This document shows positions 1 to 11,050 of a stretch of DNA of 64,000 bases, piece by piece (within the stretch, counting starts at the first letter, position 1; each line of letters begins with the position of its first letter). Under the pieces are notes generated by a model. That model ran no database searches. It worked only from the letters and a program-made list of their open reading frames with translations, and was not told where the DNA came from. Made by a program: the position numbers and the translations under genes. The DNA comes from Lepturacanthus savala (lineage: Eukaryota; Chordata; Actinopteri; Scombriformes; Trichiuridae): contig CM060484.1 in NCBI GenBank assembly GCA_030544235.1, positions 7,669,031 to 7,733,030 of the forward strand, given 5' to 3'.

Positions 1-130
1 TTTAGAAGCTTGTGTTGTGCATTTAACATTTCTTTAATATTCAAAATTATTTTTGGGACAACTTTGGGGAAGGGTGCCCCGGGATTTCCACCTATGACCC
101 CATGCCTCCGGTGCAGCAAAAAAATAAAAA

Positions 131-362
131 GTATGACAGAATTCAAACTTTCTGTGTTTGCAGAGGAAAACTCGGGAGAAGCAGTTTAACTACAGTACTG
201 TAATCCTACTTTTGAAAAATGTTAGCTATACCCTGGTCATACTGGTTTAATAAAATAATTTAAACAAATTAACATATTTTCCCCATTTTGCTGAGCAAGA
301 TTTTAGTCCGGAAAGGACTTTAGTCAAATAAACACCCCAGCCATTATTTGGTAATTTACTGT
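131..362 (+). repeat. Dispersed repeat family A, copy 1
   Basis: This stretch shares ordered blocks with 49257-49570 (same strand) and 41092-41250 (opposite strand). Shared landmarks are ATTCAAACTTTCTGT, AACTCGGGAGAAGC, ACTACAGTACTGTAATC, TTTGCTGAGCAAGATTTT and CAAATAAACACC. No protein is encoded. Copies in both orientations indicate a mobile element, probably a non-autonomous DNA transposon, but no clean terminal repeats were found, so the class is unknown. Confidence 0.7.
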
Positions 363-3300
363 ATAATTCTATAATAATAAAATGTAGACTATCTATATTA
401 GCCAGGGCAAAAATGTGCCTGTTCAGAACAGGATGATTTCTTGGCCTCCGGTACTGCTGCTGTAGCTTTTCTAGAGAACCACTCATCCAAACAACCTCAA
501 CACTCGCCACCGCTGCATTTCCCCGTATCCTCGGCAATGCACCAGCCAAGTGTGATGGTGCCGGGGGAGCCGTTGTTGAGGAAACGTAGGGACAGACAGA
601 CAGAGACAGAGATGGAGACTCTTTCCATGTTAGTTAGATAATACTGATTATGTTCAACCTGACGCTCGAGTCGTGGTTCGGCACACAAATGCAAAAAAAA
701 ATGCAACGTTTTCTTCTGCTGCACAATTGGGTAGAGCACAAAGTGAAACAAGAACATGGACATGAAACAACGCACAGGCAGCCTACGTGTGGACGCGCAC
801 GCTCGTGCGTGCCTGTGCTGTGTTTGGCTCGTCGCCATATTGATTAGTTTATAAAAGCTGCATGCTCAGGGGCTTGCGCCTTATTTGTCTTTCCTCCCCT
901 TCTATCTCTCTCTCTCTCTCGCTTCAAATGTGCATCTGGAAGGAGCAAAAAGAACAAAAGCGAAGGGATGGGACAATGTCGAGCTAAACAAGGATAAGAA
1001 AAGGAAGAGGGTAAAAGCAGGAGAGGTACAAAAAAAAAGAAGAAGAAGAAAAGAGGAAATAAAGAATCGTGGCTACTGAGCAAGGGCCAGATGTAGAATT
1101 AAAACCCACAGTTTTAACGTTTAGTATGCTGAACACATCGTGGATCACTCATCACTATCCAACTGCCTTGGCACTCAGGGTAGCTTTCTCTCCCTTGCTC
1201 TCTCTCTCTCTCTCTTTCTCTCTCTTGCACACTCCCTCAGTCTTTGATGCCAACAGAGCTGCAGAAAGGGATGGGACATGGGGAGGGGGGGTGTGGGGGT
1301 AGGGGGTAACTGCACAGTGCAGATGTTAAGTGTGAAGTAGACTTGACATGCTGTTTGCAAAAATATTTCACAATTAACCCTGTGGGCTCACATGGAAGAG
1401 GAGAGTCTTTTTTATAATAGGAATGCTTGCAAAACAAGAATTTGGTGCATTACTTTGCAGTTGAGGGGAGAAACAGAGACTCATGGGACAAAAACATTGG
1501 ACTTTTGGGGTAATTTGTGCCACCGGATGCTCATTCCTTACTTCCATTAACCTATTTAAGCCTAGATTTCATGCATATCAGTTAAGACAATCGTCAATGT
1601 ATCTATTTTTTTCCATTTTGTGGTCTTTTCTTTCCAGAAAATAGCATTTTAACGGCTATTATAGTTGTCTTTTGCATGAATCTGCCCATAAAAAAAAAAA
1701 AATTATCCCATGTACAAAATTCTTTTTGGGGGGACTATTCCAGAGACTTAAATGATTAAATAGATATATGCATGTCAGAGTTGAAAATCAATCAATACAA
1801 AGAAGCTGTATGAGTAACATTTCAATTTTATTAATTTTTATTATAAATGACAGTCATTTGTAATGTATTTGCAGTCCAGATACATTACAATCAGCTGTGA
1901 TTAGCTGCATTTTTATATAAACAGTTAGTCAGGTGTACAGCACCTGATATTTCAACAAATCGTTCCCTTAAATCTAATTAGGAATCAGTGGACTCGGTTC
2001 TCCCAGAGTCCCACCATAATCAGCTTGATATACTGTAGTCGCCATAGCTAAATAGGCAAGGAATCGATTCAATTAATTAATTAACTAGCAAACTAGACTT
2101 GCTTCCACTTATTAAACTCCACATCTCAGGTCTGCACAATCACATCTAATTTATAGATTTTTTCTAGAAGCAGGTCCAGACCTATGTTACATCCGTTGTA
2201 ATGGCGAATTTTAACACACACAGACACACACACAGGGAAATGTTCTGTTCAGCATGAGTCATACATACACAAACACATCATTAAAGGGAAATATTTGACG
2301 CCGTCGGAGTTATTCACGTGTGCTCAGGTAATCTCCAACTCTGGACAATTCAGGAGAAAAAAATAGAGTGCACATGCTTCATGTTGACTCCTGGGATCCA
2401 CTTAAAAACAACAGTGTCCATCTCGTGTGGGCCACTTAGTCACTTTGCTGCAGCATTTGGGAAGTTTGCCCCTTTAACGCCTTTCCTAAGGGCACCTGAA
2501 TGGTAAATGGAGTGGGAGGCACTGGGAGGCGGTTCTCATTCATTTTCCCCGCTTATGTTTATTAGCCAGGCTGGGAGTATTGGATCTTATTTGTACAGCC
2601 CAAATGTGACCCGAGCTGTTCTTTGTCCATATTTTCTAATAAGCTAAAGAAATAAAAAAAAGAAAAAAAAAATACTAAAAGTAATTTATGATATTTTTTT
2701 TTTCCCTTTATCCAGAGGGATTGTGTTGCAGCTCAGTAGAGCTCAGTGGTGCTAATCAGTATCGCAACAGACAAGATGAGATGACATCTCCTCCTCGCCT
2801 GACAGCTATTATTATAACCCCGTTAAAGAAAGCTGCTGCTGTGGTAATCACAGCCTGGCAGAATCCAGTGTGTGTGTGTGTTCTTGTGTGTGTGGGAATG
2901 TATGGTTGGCTAAGTAAGGAGACAACAACATGGAAAATGTGAAAGTGATAGAATAGGATAGAGAGATTTACCAAAGGACACAGACACCTGTTGATGTTCA
3001 GTCTACCAAAGTTGATTTTCTGACAGGCTGGAATTCCAATTAGCACACAGGGGAATGTGACTATTGGTAAAACAATCCAACTATTGTTTAGAGCAGATGT
3101 TCTGTAGAAAAAAAAAATAATATTAAATAAATAAAAAAATACACAGCCAGAGACTGTTGTGTTCTCCTGGAGCAAGAACAATATTTAAAATGAATATCTC
3201 TAAATCCCTGCGCTCTCTGACTTTCTCTCCCTTTTTCCCATATGCTGTGTAAGATAACAAATACAGTAGAGTTAGGGTTAGCACATCAACATTGTCCACC

Positions 3301-3906
3301 TCTGTATATACTGAGAAGTTTGAGAGTTTTTAGGTTTTTATCAGTTCATTCCATCGTATTCAGTCTCATTTTTGATTTTCTCTTATTCCTCAAAGTGGTT
3401 TCATCCAGATGCTGTTTTTCAATGGGCCTAATGGCTAATTTTGACAGTCTGCTATTAGCTAGCCATGTGGAAGAAATACCAATCAAACTAATATGTAGAA
3501 GGCAGCAAGTTATTTATCGCACCACTTATTCAAAATTTGTCCAAAATCAGCCTCCTTTTTTTATTTAGTAGTAGTATTTATTTTTTCTTCATGTCCCGTC
3601 CAGAAATTATTCTCTGAAAATGTACTACTTATTGTCTCCCCCATCAATGAAATAGGATTTTCGCCCCTGGATATTCTGTATCTTCAACATTGTTTCCATT
3701 TGACAGCGACTGCGGAGGAATTATCTTGAATCTACTGTTAAAAAAAAAAAAAAAGATTGTTAGTTCCATTTCAGTTTGCTCAGATGATCTCCCACCGAGG
3801 AAAAGAACAGCATTGAGCACAGCGCCAGACGCATGTACCTGAAAAGCTCAACACAAGAAAAAGGGGAACCAAAAACCAGCTCGAGTCCTAAGGTAAACAT
3901 CCAAAA
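363..3906. other. No gene recognised
   Basis: This is AT-rich sequence with short open frames that have no recognisable domains. It holds CT tracts at about 904-920 and 1198-1226, short CA tracts near 2213-2234 and many A or T runs. I see no transposon ends here. Confidence 0.6.
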
Positions 3907-3944
3907 TGTGTGTGTGTGTGTGGTGGGGTGTGTGTGGGTGTGTG
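3907..3944. repeat. Imperfect (GT)n microsatellite
   Basis: GT dinucleotides are interrupted by GG and GGGG. A matching short CA run lies at about 4087-4102. Confidence 0.85.
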
Positions 3945-4149
3945 CATGTCTGTGACAGACAGGATGATGATGACAGATAACCAGACGAGCAAAGAGGAGG
4001 TCGGGAAAAAGCGTTTGGTTATCGATCCGTGACGCTGTACGGTAATAGGTTTGCCATCTCTATTTAACCTGCCTGTGTCATGATAGACACACACACACAC
4101 ACGTAGAGAAACACTCTGGACCACACACTTGTTCACAGGTAGAAACAAA

Positions 4150-4289
4150 CTATTTCTTCCCACCGCGGATGGCTCTGAAGAAGTAATCTGGATCCCATCT
4201 CGCTCGGCCAGAGTTCCCATCAGGCTCTCTAATTGCTTGATAAGAGTTGTAACAGGTATCCCCAGGCTGTGGAACTCCAGCTCTGAGTG
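4150..4289 (-). other. Possible exon with two overlapping open frames
   Basis: On the minus strand a pyrimidine-rich tract (complement of about 4300-4345, including an 11-base C run) leads to AG sites near 4290. Two frames then stay open. One ends in WDPDYFFRAIRGGKK followed by TAG at 4150. The other reads SELEFHSLGIPVTTLIKQ and onward. Both look more protein-like than the surrounding junk frames, but neither matches a family I know, and no partner exons were found. It may be chance; the upstream part of the longer minus frame is low complexity. Confidence 0.15.
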
Positions 4290-4460
4290 CTGAGCGGCTC
4301 CAGGGTCCAGGAGGACAGGGAGGATCGTGGGGGGGGGGGTCAGAGGTGTCATTATTATCAGAAACAAAAGAGGGAGGTGGGGCGGAGAGCCGCACACCCC
4401 GTCACATGGACCGGTGACATATAGCTGCTCCCATGGGATCATATTACACAGGAGGAGCAA

Positions 4461-5076
4461 GGAGGGGAGACATCCAGGGTCATGACTGAATGATCAGACA
4501 AGTGATGGTTTGTGACGTCTTTATAAGGACCATTATGAGGTTTTTTTGGAGCTGCCTTCACATTTTTAAAGAACCAAGAAGGCTGTTTCATCTTTGCATC
4601 GTACAGAAGAGTATTGGAGCCACAGGAAAAGATTTATTCTAGAAAAAAGCCAGAATAGCTCGCTTTCATGTGATGTCACAATGCTGCATCGCACCCACAT
4701 TCAGGTGGAGGACAGGAAGTTGAACTTAAAGTTCATGAGGTGCAATGCATTTTCTTTGAGTGAGCCACCTGAAACTAAGATGCCAATGTTTTGTGTCGTT
4801 TACAGCTTTTAGAATCATAAGGAAAGTCAGAATTCTGACTATGAATTAAAAAAAAAAAACCTTGAAATTTTTCTTCAGGGACATTAACACTCAATGCAAA
4901 CACAATGTGTGTGTTATGTATGTATGTATGTATATATGTGTGTGATTCTATTATAATAATAAATGCTGTGCATGTGTTCATGTTTTTAAACCTTTGCATA
5001 TGTGTAGATGTCTGCATCTGTCCCTCTTTGCATTTGTAGGTATACGAATGTGAGCGTGTTTGTCTATTTATTTACA

Positions 5077-5109
<33 letters not shown>

Positions 5110-5573
5110 GCAGACCCCCAAGTGGCAGGTCTGCTGTCTATCACAGTGATGCAAGTTGACAGCAGGGTCTTCTTCATTGAGCTCATTGGAGCTCAGCCAA
5201 CAACCTGCTCTCTCCCTCATCTCTGCTGCCTTCCTCCTTCTCCCTCCCGTGGCTTAATCTCTTCCCCTCTCATTTATATTCAATTTATTCCTGCGTTTTT
5301 TCTCCCTCTCCCCTTTTAACCTCTCTCTTACCTCTTGAAACTTATTCTCCCTGGTAGGTATAATGAGAGTTTAAACACAGGAGGAAGAAAAACGCTTGGT
5401 TTTTCCTCCCCCTGCCTCCGTCAATCGCACAATGTCAACACATCTAAAGGGACAATTCCATCAAAGTCGTCTGATCGCAGAGAGCAACGGTACAACGGAA
5501 CTTTTGAAAACACGGCCAAGTAACTCGTAGAGATCAAAATTCCCAGATTATGCACGGGAAAGATATTTTACAG
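4461..5573. other. No gene recognised
   Basis: The stretch holds a TGTA-type tract near 4913-4938 and a (TG)n tract at 5079-5107. The rest appears unique, with a CT-rich segment at about 5200-5330. Confidence 0.6.
5079..5107. repeat. (TG)n microsatellite
   Basis: An uninterrupted TG run of 29 bases. Confidence 0.95.
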
Positions 5574-5698
5574 CAGCGATTTCAAACAGGCCCAGGCAGA
5601 ACTGGATCTCTAAAAAGTCTAATCTGGTCCACTGGATGACTGTTTAAAGTGTGACAAACAATGGACCAGAAATATTTATTGCTTAAAAAAAAATTGTG

Positions 5699-5969
5699 CA
5701 TTGCAAAATATGAAATCTTAGCAGGAGAAAATATCTTGCAATTACTTTAATATTAAGTAGAATCATTATCATATTAGTAGAATCATTTTGAATTATTTTA
5801 TTCCACTGGCAGATCATTTTTGCTCATTTCAAGAGCTAAAAAGTAAGAATTAAGTCCCGATTATGAGAAACAGTCAAATAATTTCATCGTATTTTAGGAT
5901 ATAGGACAAAAATTAAGAATGAAGAAACAAAAATGAAATAAAAAAAATTAGATGCCAGTTTTTGCAGTG
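5699..5969. mobile_element. Nested MITE with CACTGCAAAA-type ends
   Basis: It begins CATTGCAAAAT and ends GCCAGTTTTTGCAGTG, which is the inverted complement. An internal block around TTATTCCACTGGCAGATCATTTTTGCTCATTTCAAG reappears inverted at 8160-8360. It lies inside the older hAT copy, so it inserted later. I found no matching target duplication. Confidence 0.5.
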
Positions 5970-6066
5970 TGCCTAATTGTTTTAAAATGCACTACATGCA
6001 ACAGTATACTAGCTCTTTTTAAAATAACTGAGATATATTCTGGAAATTTCACTTAGGATACTTGTG

Positions 6067-6069
<3 letters not shown>

Positions 6070-6142
<73 letters not shown>
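6070..6142. repeat. (TA)n microsatellite, about 36 units
   Basis: A perfect alternating TA tract of 73 bases inside the degenerate hAT copy. Confidence 0.98.
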
Positions 6143-6144
<2 letters not shown>

Positions 6145-6569
6145 GTATTCATATGTAAGTGTTATTTATTTGTAAAATTGTAGTGGTCTGGCCCACTTAA
6201 GAAAAAAATGTGCCGTATAAACTAAATTGAGTTTGACTCAGCTGGTTTAGACAGTAAATGAGAATTGGACTCAGTTTCGATCAGTTCTGTGCTCGATAAG
6301 ATACATACAACTATGATTAAAACATACAACTATGGCCATACTGCAAAATCCGATCCAGAATGATGCATATTGCTAAAAAAACAAATAAAAATATATGGAA
6401 AAGGAAGTAATATGTATGGATGTGAGTCATACGACATTATTAGAATTAGCAGCATTGCAATAATATTAAATGCAAACATGTCAGTGCCGCGAAGGTGGCA
6501 GCTTCTTTACAGTGGTGTTTGACAGATTGGTTCGGGAGACTTATCGCTCTCAGGAAGAAACTTCTTTTC

Positions 6570-6785
6570 CTAATCTAGCAGCACGGGCGCTGATGCACCT
6601 AAAGCGCCGTCCGGAGGGCATGGGAATGAAGCGGCGGTGGCAGGGGTCAGCGAAGATGGCGGTGCTTCTACAGAGGCCGCGGGGGAGCAGTGGGAGGTGG
6701 CAGCTGAGCTACCATCACTCTCTGGGGCGCAGGTGATGACCCGCTGCAGAGCTCGTCTCTGGGCGGCGGCGCAGCTGCTGTACCA
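6570..6785 (-). pseudogene. LINE 3'-end ORF fragment in a GC-rich patch
   Basis: On the minus strand one frame stays open for 72 codons, from TGG at 6785 to TAG at 6570. It starts WYSSCAAAQRRALQRVIT, which has the WYG-x-C-x(3)-D-R-KALQRVV layout found near the C-terminus of jockey-superfamily (CR1/L2/Rex1-like) LINE ORF2. The same module occurs on the plus strand at 34802. After it the frame becomes Ser/Ala/Pro-rich and no longer follows the LINE pattern. The GC richness contrasts with the AT-rich flanks. It could instead be an unrelated GC-rich sequence with a chance motif. Confidence 0.4.
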
Positions 6786-8159
6786 TGTCGTACGATTTCA
6801 GTGCTTTGATTTCTTTGGTAAACTCAGAATGTATAGAATGAGCCTGTGATACTGGCCCTTTAGGATACATCCTCTGACATGTGGACACCCGAGAGTAGTG
6901 TAGTTTTAACATTCTGTAGAATTCTTTGTCCTGAAGGTCCAAAACCTTAAGGACACCTTTACTAAACCCTTTAAAAAAGCAGCTTGGCTAAGATTTTAAC
7001 CCCGAATTTAAGTTTTCATGAAGAAACATCCTGTCATTCCTCACAAATTTGTGAATTTCTGAGGTTTTCCCTCATTACAGTGCAAAAATACTGCATTTAA
7101 TCAGTGGATACCACTAGTTGTATTATTAGTAGGCAAAGTAAAGCAAGTTTATTTGTTCAGTACATTATAACAACAAGGTAATTCAAATTGCTTTTCATGA
7201 GACATTAAAGGCATCAAGATACAATTTAAACTTCCAGGGTTAAATTGACCTGAATTCAATTTCAAAATACTAACGTTCTCCCAACAACTAACAATGAAAA
7301 AATAACAAACGTATGAAGAACAGAAATCAGACAACTCTAATTAGCACATGTAGGACAGTATAGAAGTGAGCATGGACTTTGCAGATGCATTTCTGTGCAG
7401 TACATTTTGTTTTAGAGCCCCGCTTTGGGTAGAAAATCAGCATCTCCTCCTCTCATCTACTCCAGCTGCAGCCTCGGGTGGATCAGGACCTCCCCCATCA
7501 GGATTCAGCCCTCTGAACAACTTTTACTAGTGCTGCAATGGCTGCTGCATGTGTGTAAATGATCTTATTACTTCTGGGTCAAAATTGACCCTAAGGGTGC
7601 TTTCACACTGTCCCCAAACTATTCAAAATACAAAAAAAAATGAGTATTTTATTTATAATATTTTACCTTATAGCATTTATTCATCAAGGACACCAGTCTA
7701 CTATTATAGAAGACTAAAGAAAACAGAAAATAATCAGAGACCCATTAATCCATTAATGGATTGATTATCAGAATAGTTGAAGATTAATGAAAAAAAAAAT
7801 TAACTATTTGATTAAATGACTAATCATTGTGGCTCTATAATAATAGATAACAGTCCAAGTACATGTTCACTCTGTTTTATGCTATCAACATTTAAAAAAA
7901 GGGAAAGGGGGCATCATTCAGTTCATTATTTTGGTTTTATCATCCACATCTTCACTGTTCTGGCTCAATCAATCAATCAATCAAAGTTTTGTCTTTTTTT
8001 CCTCTGCTGTTTAAACATAGTGGTCGGTCATTTTTGATTTCATTGATGTGGAATGGAGCCTCACCACCTCTACATTTTCTGAAATTAATGGTGCACAGCA
8101 TCAGGCAGTGGTGGCCTGAAACTTGGAGAAGTTAGCTTGGAACTTAAGTTAACTTTTAT
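6786..8159. other. No gene recognised
   Basis: A short (TCAA)n tract lies near 7966-7986. AAGGGTGCTTTCACACTG near 7589 resembles the end of the MITE at 33190-33522 and may be a solo end. Nothing else was recognised. Confidence 0.5.
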
Positions 8160-8360
8160 CAGGTAAAAATGTCTTCTATTTGGTATTTATTTATTTTGGT
8201 ATTTTAATTTAATAAATCAGTGTTTTATTAATTTTAGTCAATTTAATCTTTTATTTAGGAAAATGTTTATCTCGTTTTCTTAAAACAAGACCAAATTGAC
8301 CCAAATTAAAACTTGAAATGAGCTACATTATCTGCCAATGGAATAAGATAATTTTACTCA
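8160..8360. mobile_element. MITE fragment related to 5699-5969
   Basis: CTTGAAATGAGC, then ATTATCTGCCAATGGAATAAGATAATTTTA, is the inverted counterpart of the block inside 5699-5969. Outer ends are not clear. Confidence 0.45.
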
Positions 8361-8504
8361 ACATGGGCATTTCCACATGAACGTGTCTGTGATATTAAAG
8401 ATTCAAAGACCAATAAGATTCCTTTATATATCATTTTCTTTGTACAGTTTATTTACTGAATGTGTATCTGCTTCAGTCTCCCAAAGCACATAATTACTAT
8501 CTAG

Positions 8505-8640
8505 GTGAATGCAACCGGACGGGGGTCATTGAGGGTTTTGGCTGAACTTTTTGGAACTATAACAATAGTGGCAGTCTTGAGGCGTTCAGGGACAGCGGTC
8601 TGTGACAGAAATATGTTGAAAATGCAGGTGCCTACTGTGC
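8505..8640 (-). pseudogene. LINE reverse transcriptase fragment (N-terminal RT blocks)
   Basis: The minus frame contains GTVGTCIFNIFLSQTAVPER, then LKTATIVIVPKSS and LNDPRPVAFT. This is the order seen around RT blocks 0-1 of jockey-type (CR1/L2/Rex1-like) LINEs, where the family usually reads KxxxxVPxPK...LNDYRPVAL. Both ends are truncated. It is not collinear with the RT piece at 10148-10757, because the N-terminal part lies downstream in transcription sense. The two are separate insertions. Confidence 0.7.
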
Positions 8641-9713
8641 CTCTGCTGGTTGGACAGCGCAGCATTTCAGAATACACCCAGTAATCCAGGAGGCTGTACT
8701 TTGAGCCACTGTATATTTTTTTAAAAGATTTCCCAAAAGACATAGACATATACAATAGTCAAAGACAATAAAACTATATAGATGTACAAGCATACACAAA
8801 ATAAAAATGAAAATTTGGAAAAAAAAAAATAACGAATTTAAAAAGTATTATGTGGCTTCCTTTGTTTTTCTAGACAGGAACTGATTAAAAGCACGGCACA
8901 GATACTCTGATGGATGATGAATGACTTCTGATTACAGAGACTTGGCAGAACAATTTTCAAATGTCAAAAATCTTGTTCCAATAGTTTCTCTGTGTGTTTT
9001 TCGAATAAAGTTCTGCAAGATTCAATTTCCTGTTATTTTTTTTTTATTTTATAATATAACTGTTTACACATTCATCCGACATCACTTGCAGCATACTCTG
9101 ATATCCTGAATTGTCCTGAAGAAAAAAAAAAAAAAACTTGATTGTGCCTTAGAGGGTTGTGGTTATATAATCGTTATCACAGGGAAAGGAAACCAGGCGA
9201 CCCAAAAATGGGAGAAAAAAAAATGGCTTGGACCTTGAGGGTGTATGTCAACGACGGGTATTTGAAGTAATTTGTGTAAAAATCCTGTTTTATTTATTGG
9301 AAAGCTGTAGGAGGCCCATGTAGCTTACTAATGAACATTGTTTCAAGTCCTTTGGCTTGATCCATTGAGGGACCGTGGCCACGTTGTTGGAAATACACCA
9401 GAATGATCCTTTATCAGCCCACTCTTGAGAAATGATATCTGATGATAATCTTTTCAGACATTAGAGGATGCGGATGATAAAATACCTGTTGTTTAATTAA
9501 CCCACCACACATGAATTCAGGCGCTAGCTGACAGTGCAACATTAGATGTGATGAGCTTGCAGGGTTTCGCTCTCCTTATGGCATTTAGGGATTATTAATA
9601 TGAATGGGTTTATATCCATCAGTGGGGCTGTTTGAAAATCTTCACATAACAGGTGAGCTCACTACACACTACACAATCGTAAAACTCCGAAAAATCAGTT
9701 GTTGACTGAACAT
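8641..9713. other. No gene recognised
   Basis: AT-rich sequence with homopolymer A and T runs. I see no repeat partners or coding signal. Confidence 0.5.
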
Positions 9714-9911
9714 AAAAAAAAAATTCTGTAAAGTATTCCCATCCAATTATAACACACTAGTTTAGCAAGGAATTGTTTTGTTGAGTGACATATATCTAAA
9801 CATGCTGGGTCGATATAATGTGTTAGTGTTACTGTGATTTAATTACAAGGGGTAAATCCAACATAACTTTTAAAGGTTATTTCAACATGATTAGAAATGG
9901 TTAATTTAATG

Positions 9912-10757
9912 AATCAGAATCAGAATTGCATTTATTGTCACTGTATTTCTACAATGAAATAAGAGGTGCCACTCCTTGGTGTTTGCACAAAATACAATCT
10001 GTAAATACAAACAGATTAACAACAAAGTACTCATATTTACAAGTACTAAATATACAAATATACAATATATATATAAGATAAAATAGAGATGAAATACTGT
10101 TGTTAAAGAGAATAAAATACTGTGATTGAAGAATAAATACTATGCTAAGAATGGTTAATTTTTGCGAGGTCCTCTGAAATCTGCACCCCCAGAAAACGGA
10201 TGGAGTGGACCCTTTCCACACTGACCCCATTAATGAGCAGTGGGGCTGGGCCTGCCCTGCTCTTCCTGAAGTCCAGGATAACCTCTTTAGTTTCTGTGGT
10301 GTTCATTGGGAGGGAACACCACACTGGTAGTCAGTCCACCTCATCCCTATAGTCCGACTCATCCTCCCCTGAGATGGGCCCAACCACGGCGGTATCATCA
10401 GCGAACTTGATGATGGTATTTGAGGGATGGGTCGGAGTGCAGTCGTAGGTGTAGAGTGCAAAGAGGAGGGGACTCAGTACACAGCCCTGTGGAGAGCCAG
10501 TGCTGAGTGTAATGGAGCGGGAGAGGTGTGGGTCAAGCTTGACGTGTTGTGGACGGTCTGTTAGAAAGTCCTTTATCCAGATGCAGATGGGAGTCAAGAG
10601 ACCCAGGTGCAGCAGTTTCTGCACCAGGATCTCAGGGATGATGTTGAAAGCTGAGCTGAAGTCCAAGAAGAGCAGCCCCAAGTAGCTCCCTTGGTGCTCC
10701 AGGTGACTCAGCGCAGAATGGAGCGCTATGGTAATAGTGTCGTCTGTTGATCTGTTG
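9912..10757 (-). mobile_element. 5'-truncated LINE with reverse transcriptase remnant
   Basis: The minus frame reads NNRSTDDTIT, LFLDFSSAFNIIPE, GSPQGCVLSPLLFALYT and IIKFADDTAVVG. These are RT blocks 2 to 5, including the catalytic FADD. One in-frame TGA at 10331-10333 interrupts it. The same frame then continues through NTTETKEVILDFRKSRAGP and VHSIRFLGVQISEDL to a stop at 10145. The remaining 3' part is non-coding and ends on the minus strand in a short ATTCTG repeat, the usual tail of this LINE class. TTAATG flanks it on both sides (9906-9911 and 10758-10763). The clade is jockey superfamily (CR1/L2/Rex1-like). It lacks the endonuclease and the RT N-terminus, so it is dead. Confidence 0.85.
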
Positions 10758-10759
10758 TT

Positions 10760-10860
10760 AATGGGGTAGGTACATCTGTATTTAAAATGATACACTCAAC
10801 AAAACAATTTTTGCTAAATTAGCATAGTATCATTTTAAATATAGTTATACCTACCCCATT
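10760..10860. repeat. Long hairpin, 34-nt arms with 33-nt loop
   Basis: Arms 10760-10793 and 10827-10860 pair at about 31 of 34 positions by eye. They run from AATGGGGTAGG outward to ATTTAAAATGATAC at the loop. This is the centre of the palindromic element. Confidence 0.85.
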
Positions 10861-11050
10861 AAATTGGGTCACCCACACTTAAATCAAACATGTTGAACTA
10901 ACATCGAAATGTTATGATGGATTAACCCTTTCTAATTAAGTTGAAACAACCCGTAAAAGTTGTTGGATTTACCCCTTGTAATTAAGTCACAATAACAAAC
11001 ACTTTATGTCGTGTTATAATTAGATGGAAATACTTTCCAGAATTTTTAGT

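Larger units (their letters stand above)
5574..6244 (+). mobile_element. Degenerate hAT-type non-autonomous element
   Basis: The left end (CAGCGATTTCAAACAGGCCCAGG, read loosely) and the GGATGACTGT...GTGTGACAA block match the better copy at 31697-32151. The right end, GGTCTGGCCCA...AAATTGAGTTTGACTC, also matches. The middle has been replaced by a second element (5699-5969) and a long TA tract. The flanking 8-mers do not match, so the target duplication is lost. It encodes no transposase. Confidence 0.7.
9714..11050. mobile_element. Palindromic inverted-repeat DNA element, interrupted by a LINE
   Basis: The left arm (about 9714-9911) is the reverse complement of the right arm (about 10861-11050). 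Shared blocks are AAATTCTG-AAAGTATT, AATTATAACAC, TTAATTACAAGGGGTAAAT and ATTAGAAA-GGTTAAT. The arms meet in a tight hairpin at 10760-10860. Without the LINE the element would be about 490 bp and almost wholly palindromic, as expected for a foldback or MITE-type DNA transposon. The right end is CACTAAAAATTCTGG in reverse complement. Superfamily is not certain, and no coding region of its own is present. Confidence 0.75.

Noticed and set aside
10500..10685. Plus-strand 61-codon frame inside the LINE
   Set aside because: Antisense shadow of the reverse transcriptase remnant.
8505..10757. Single LINE spanning both RT fragments
   Set aside because: The N-terminal RT piece lies 3' of the C-terminal piece on the same strand, so they cannot be one collinear insertion.
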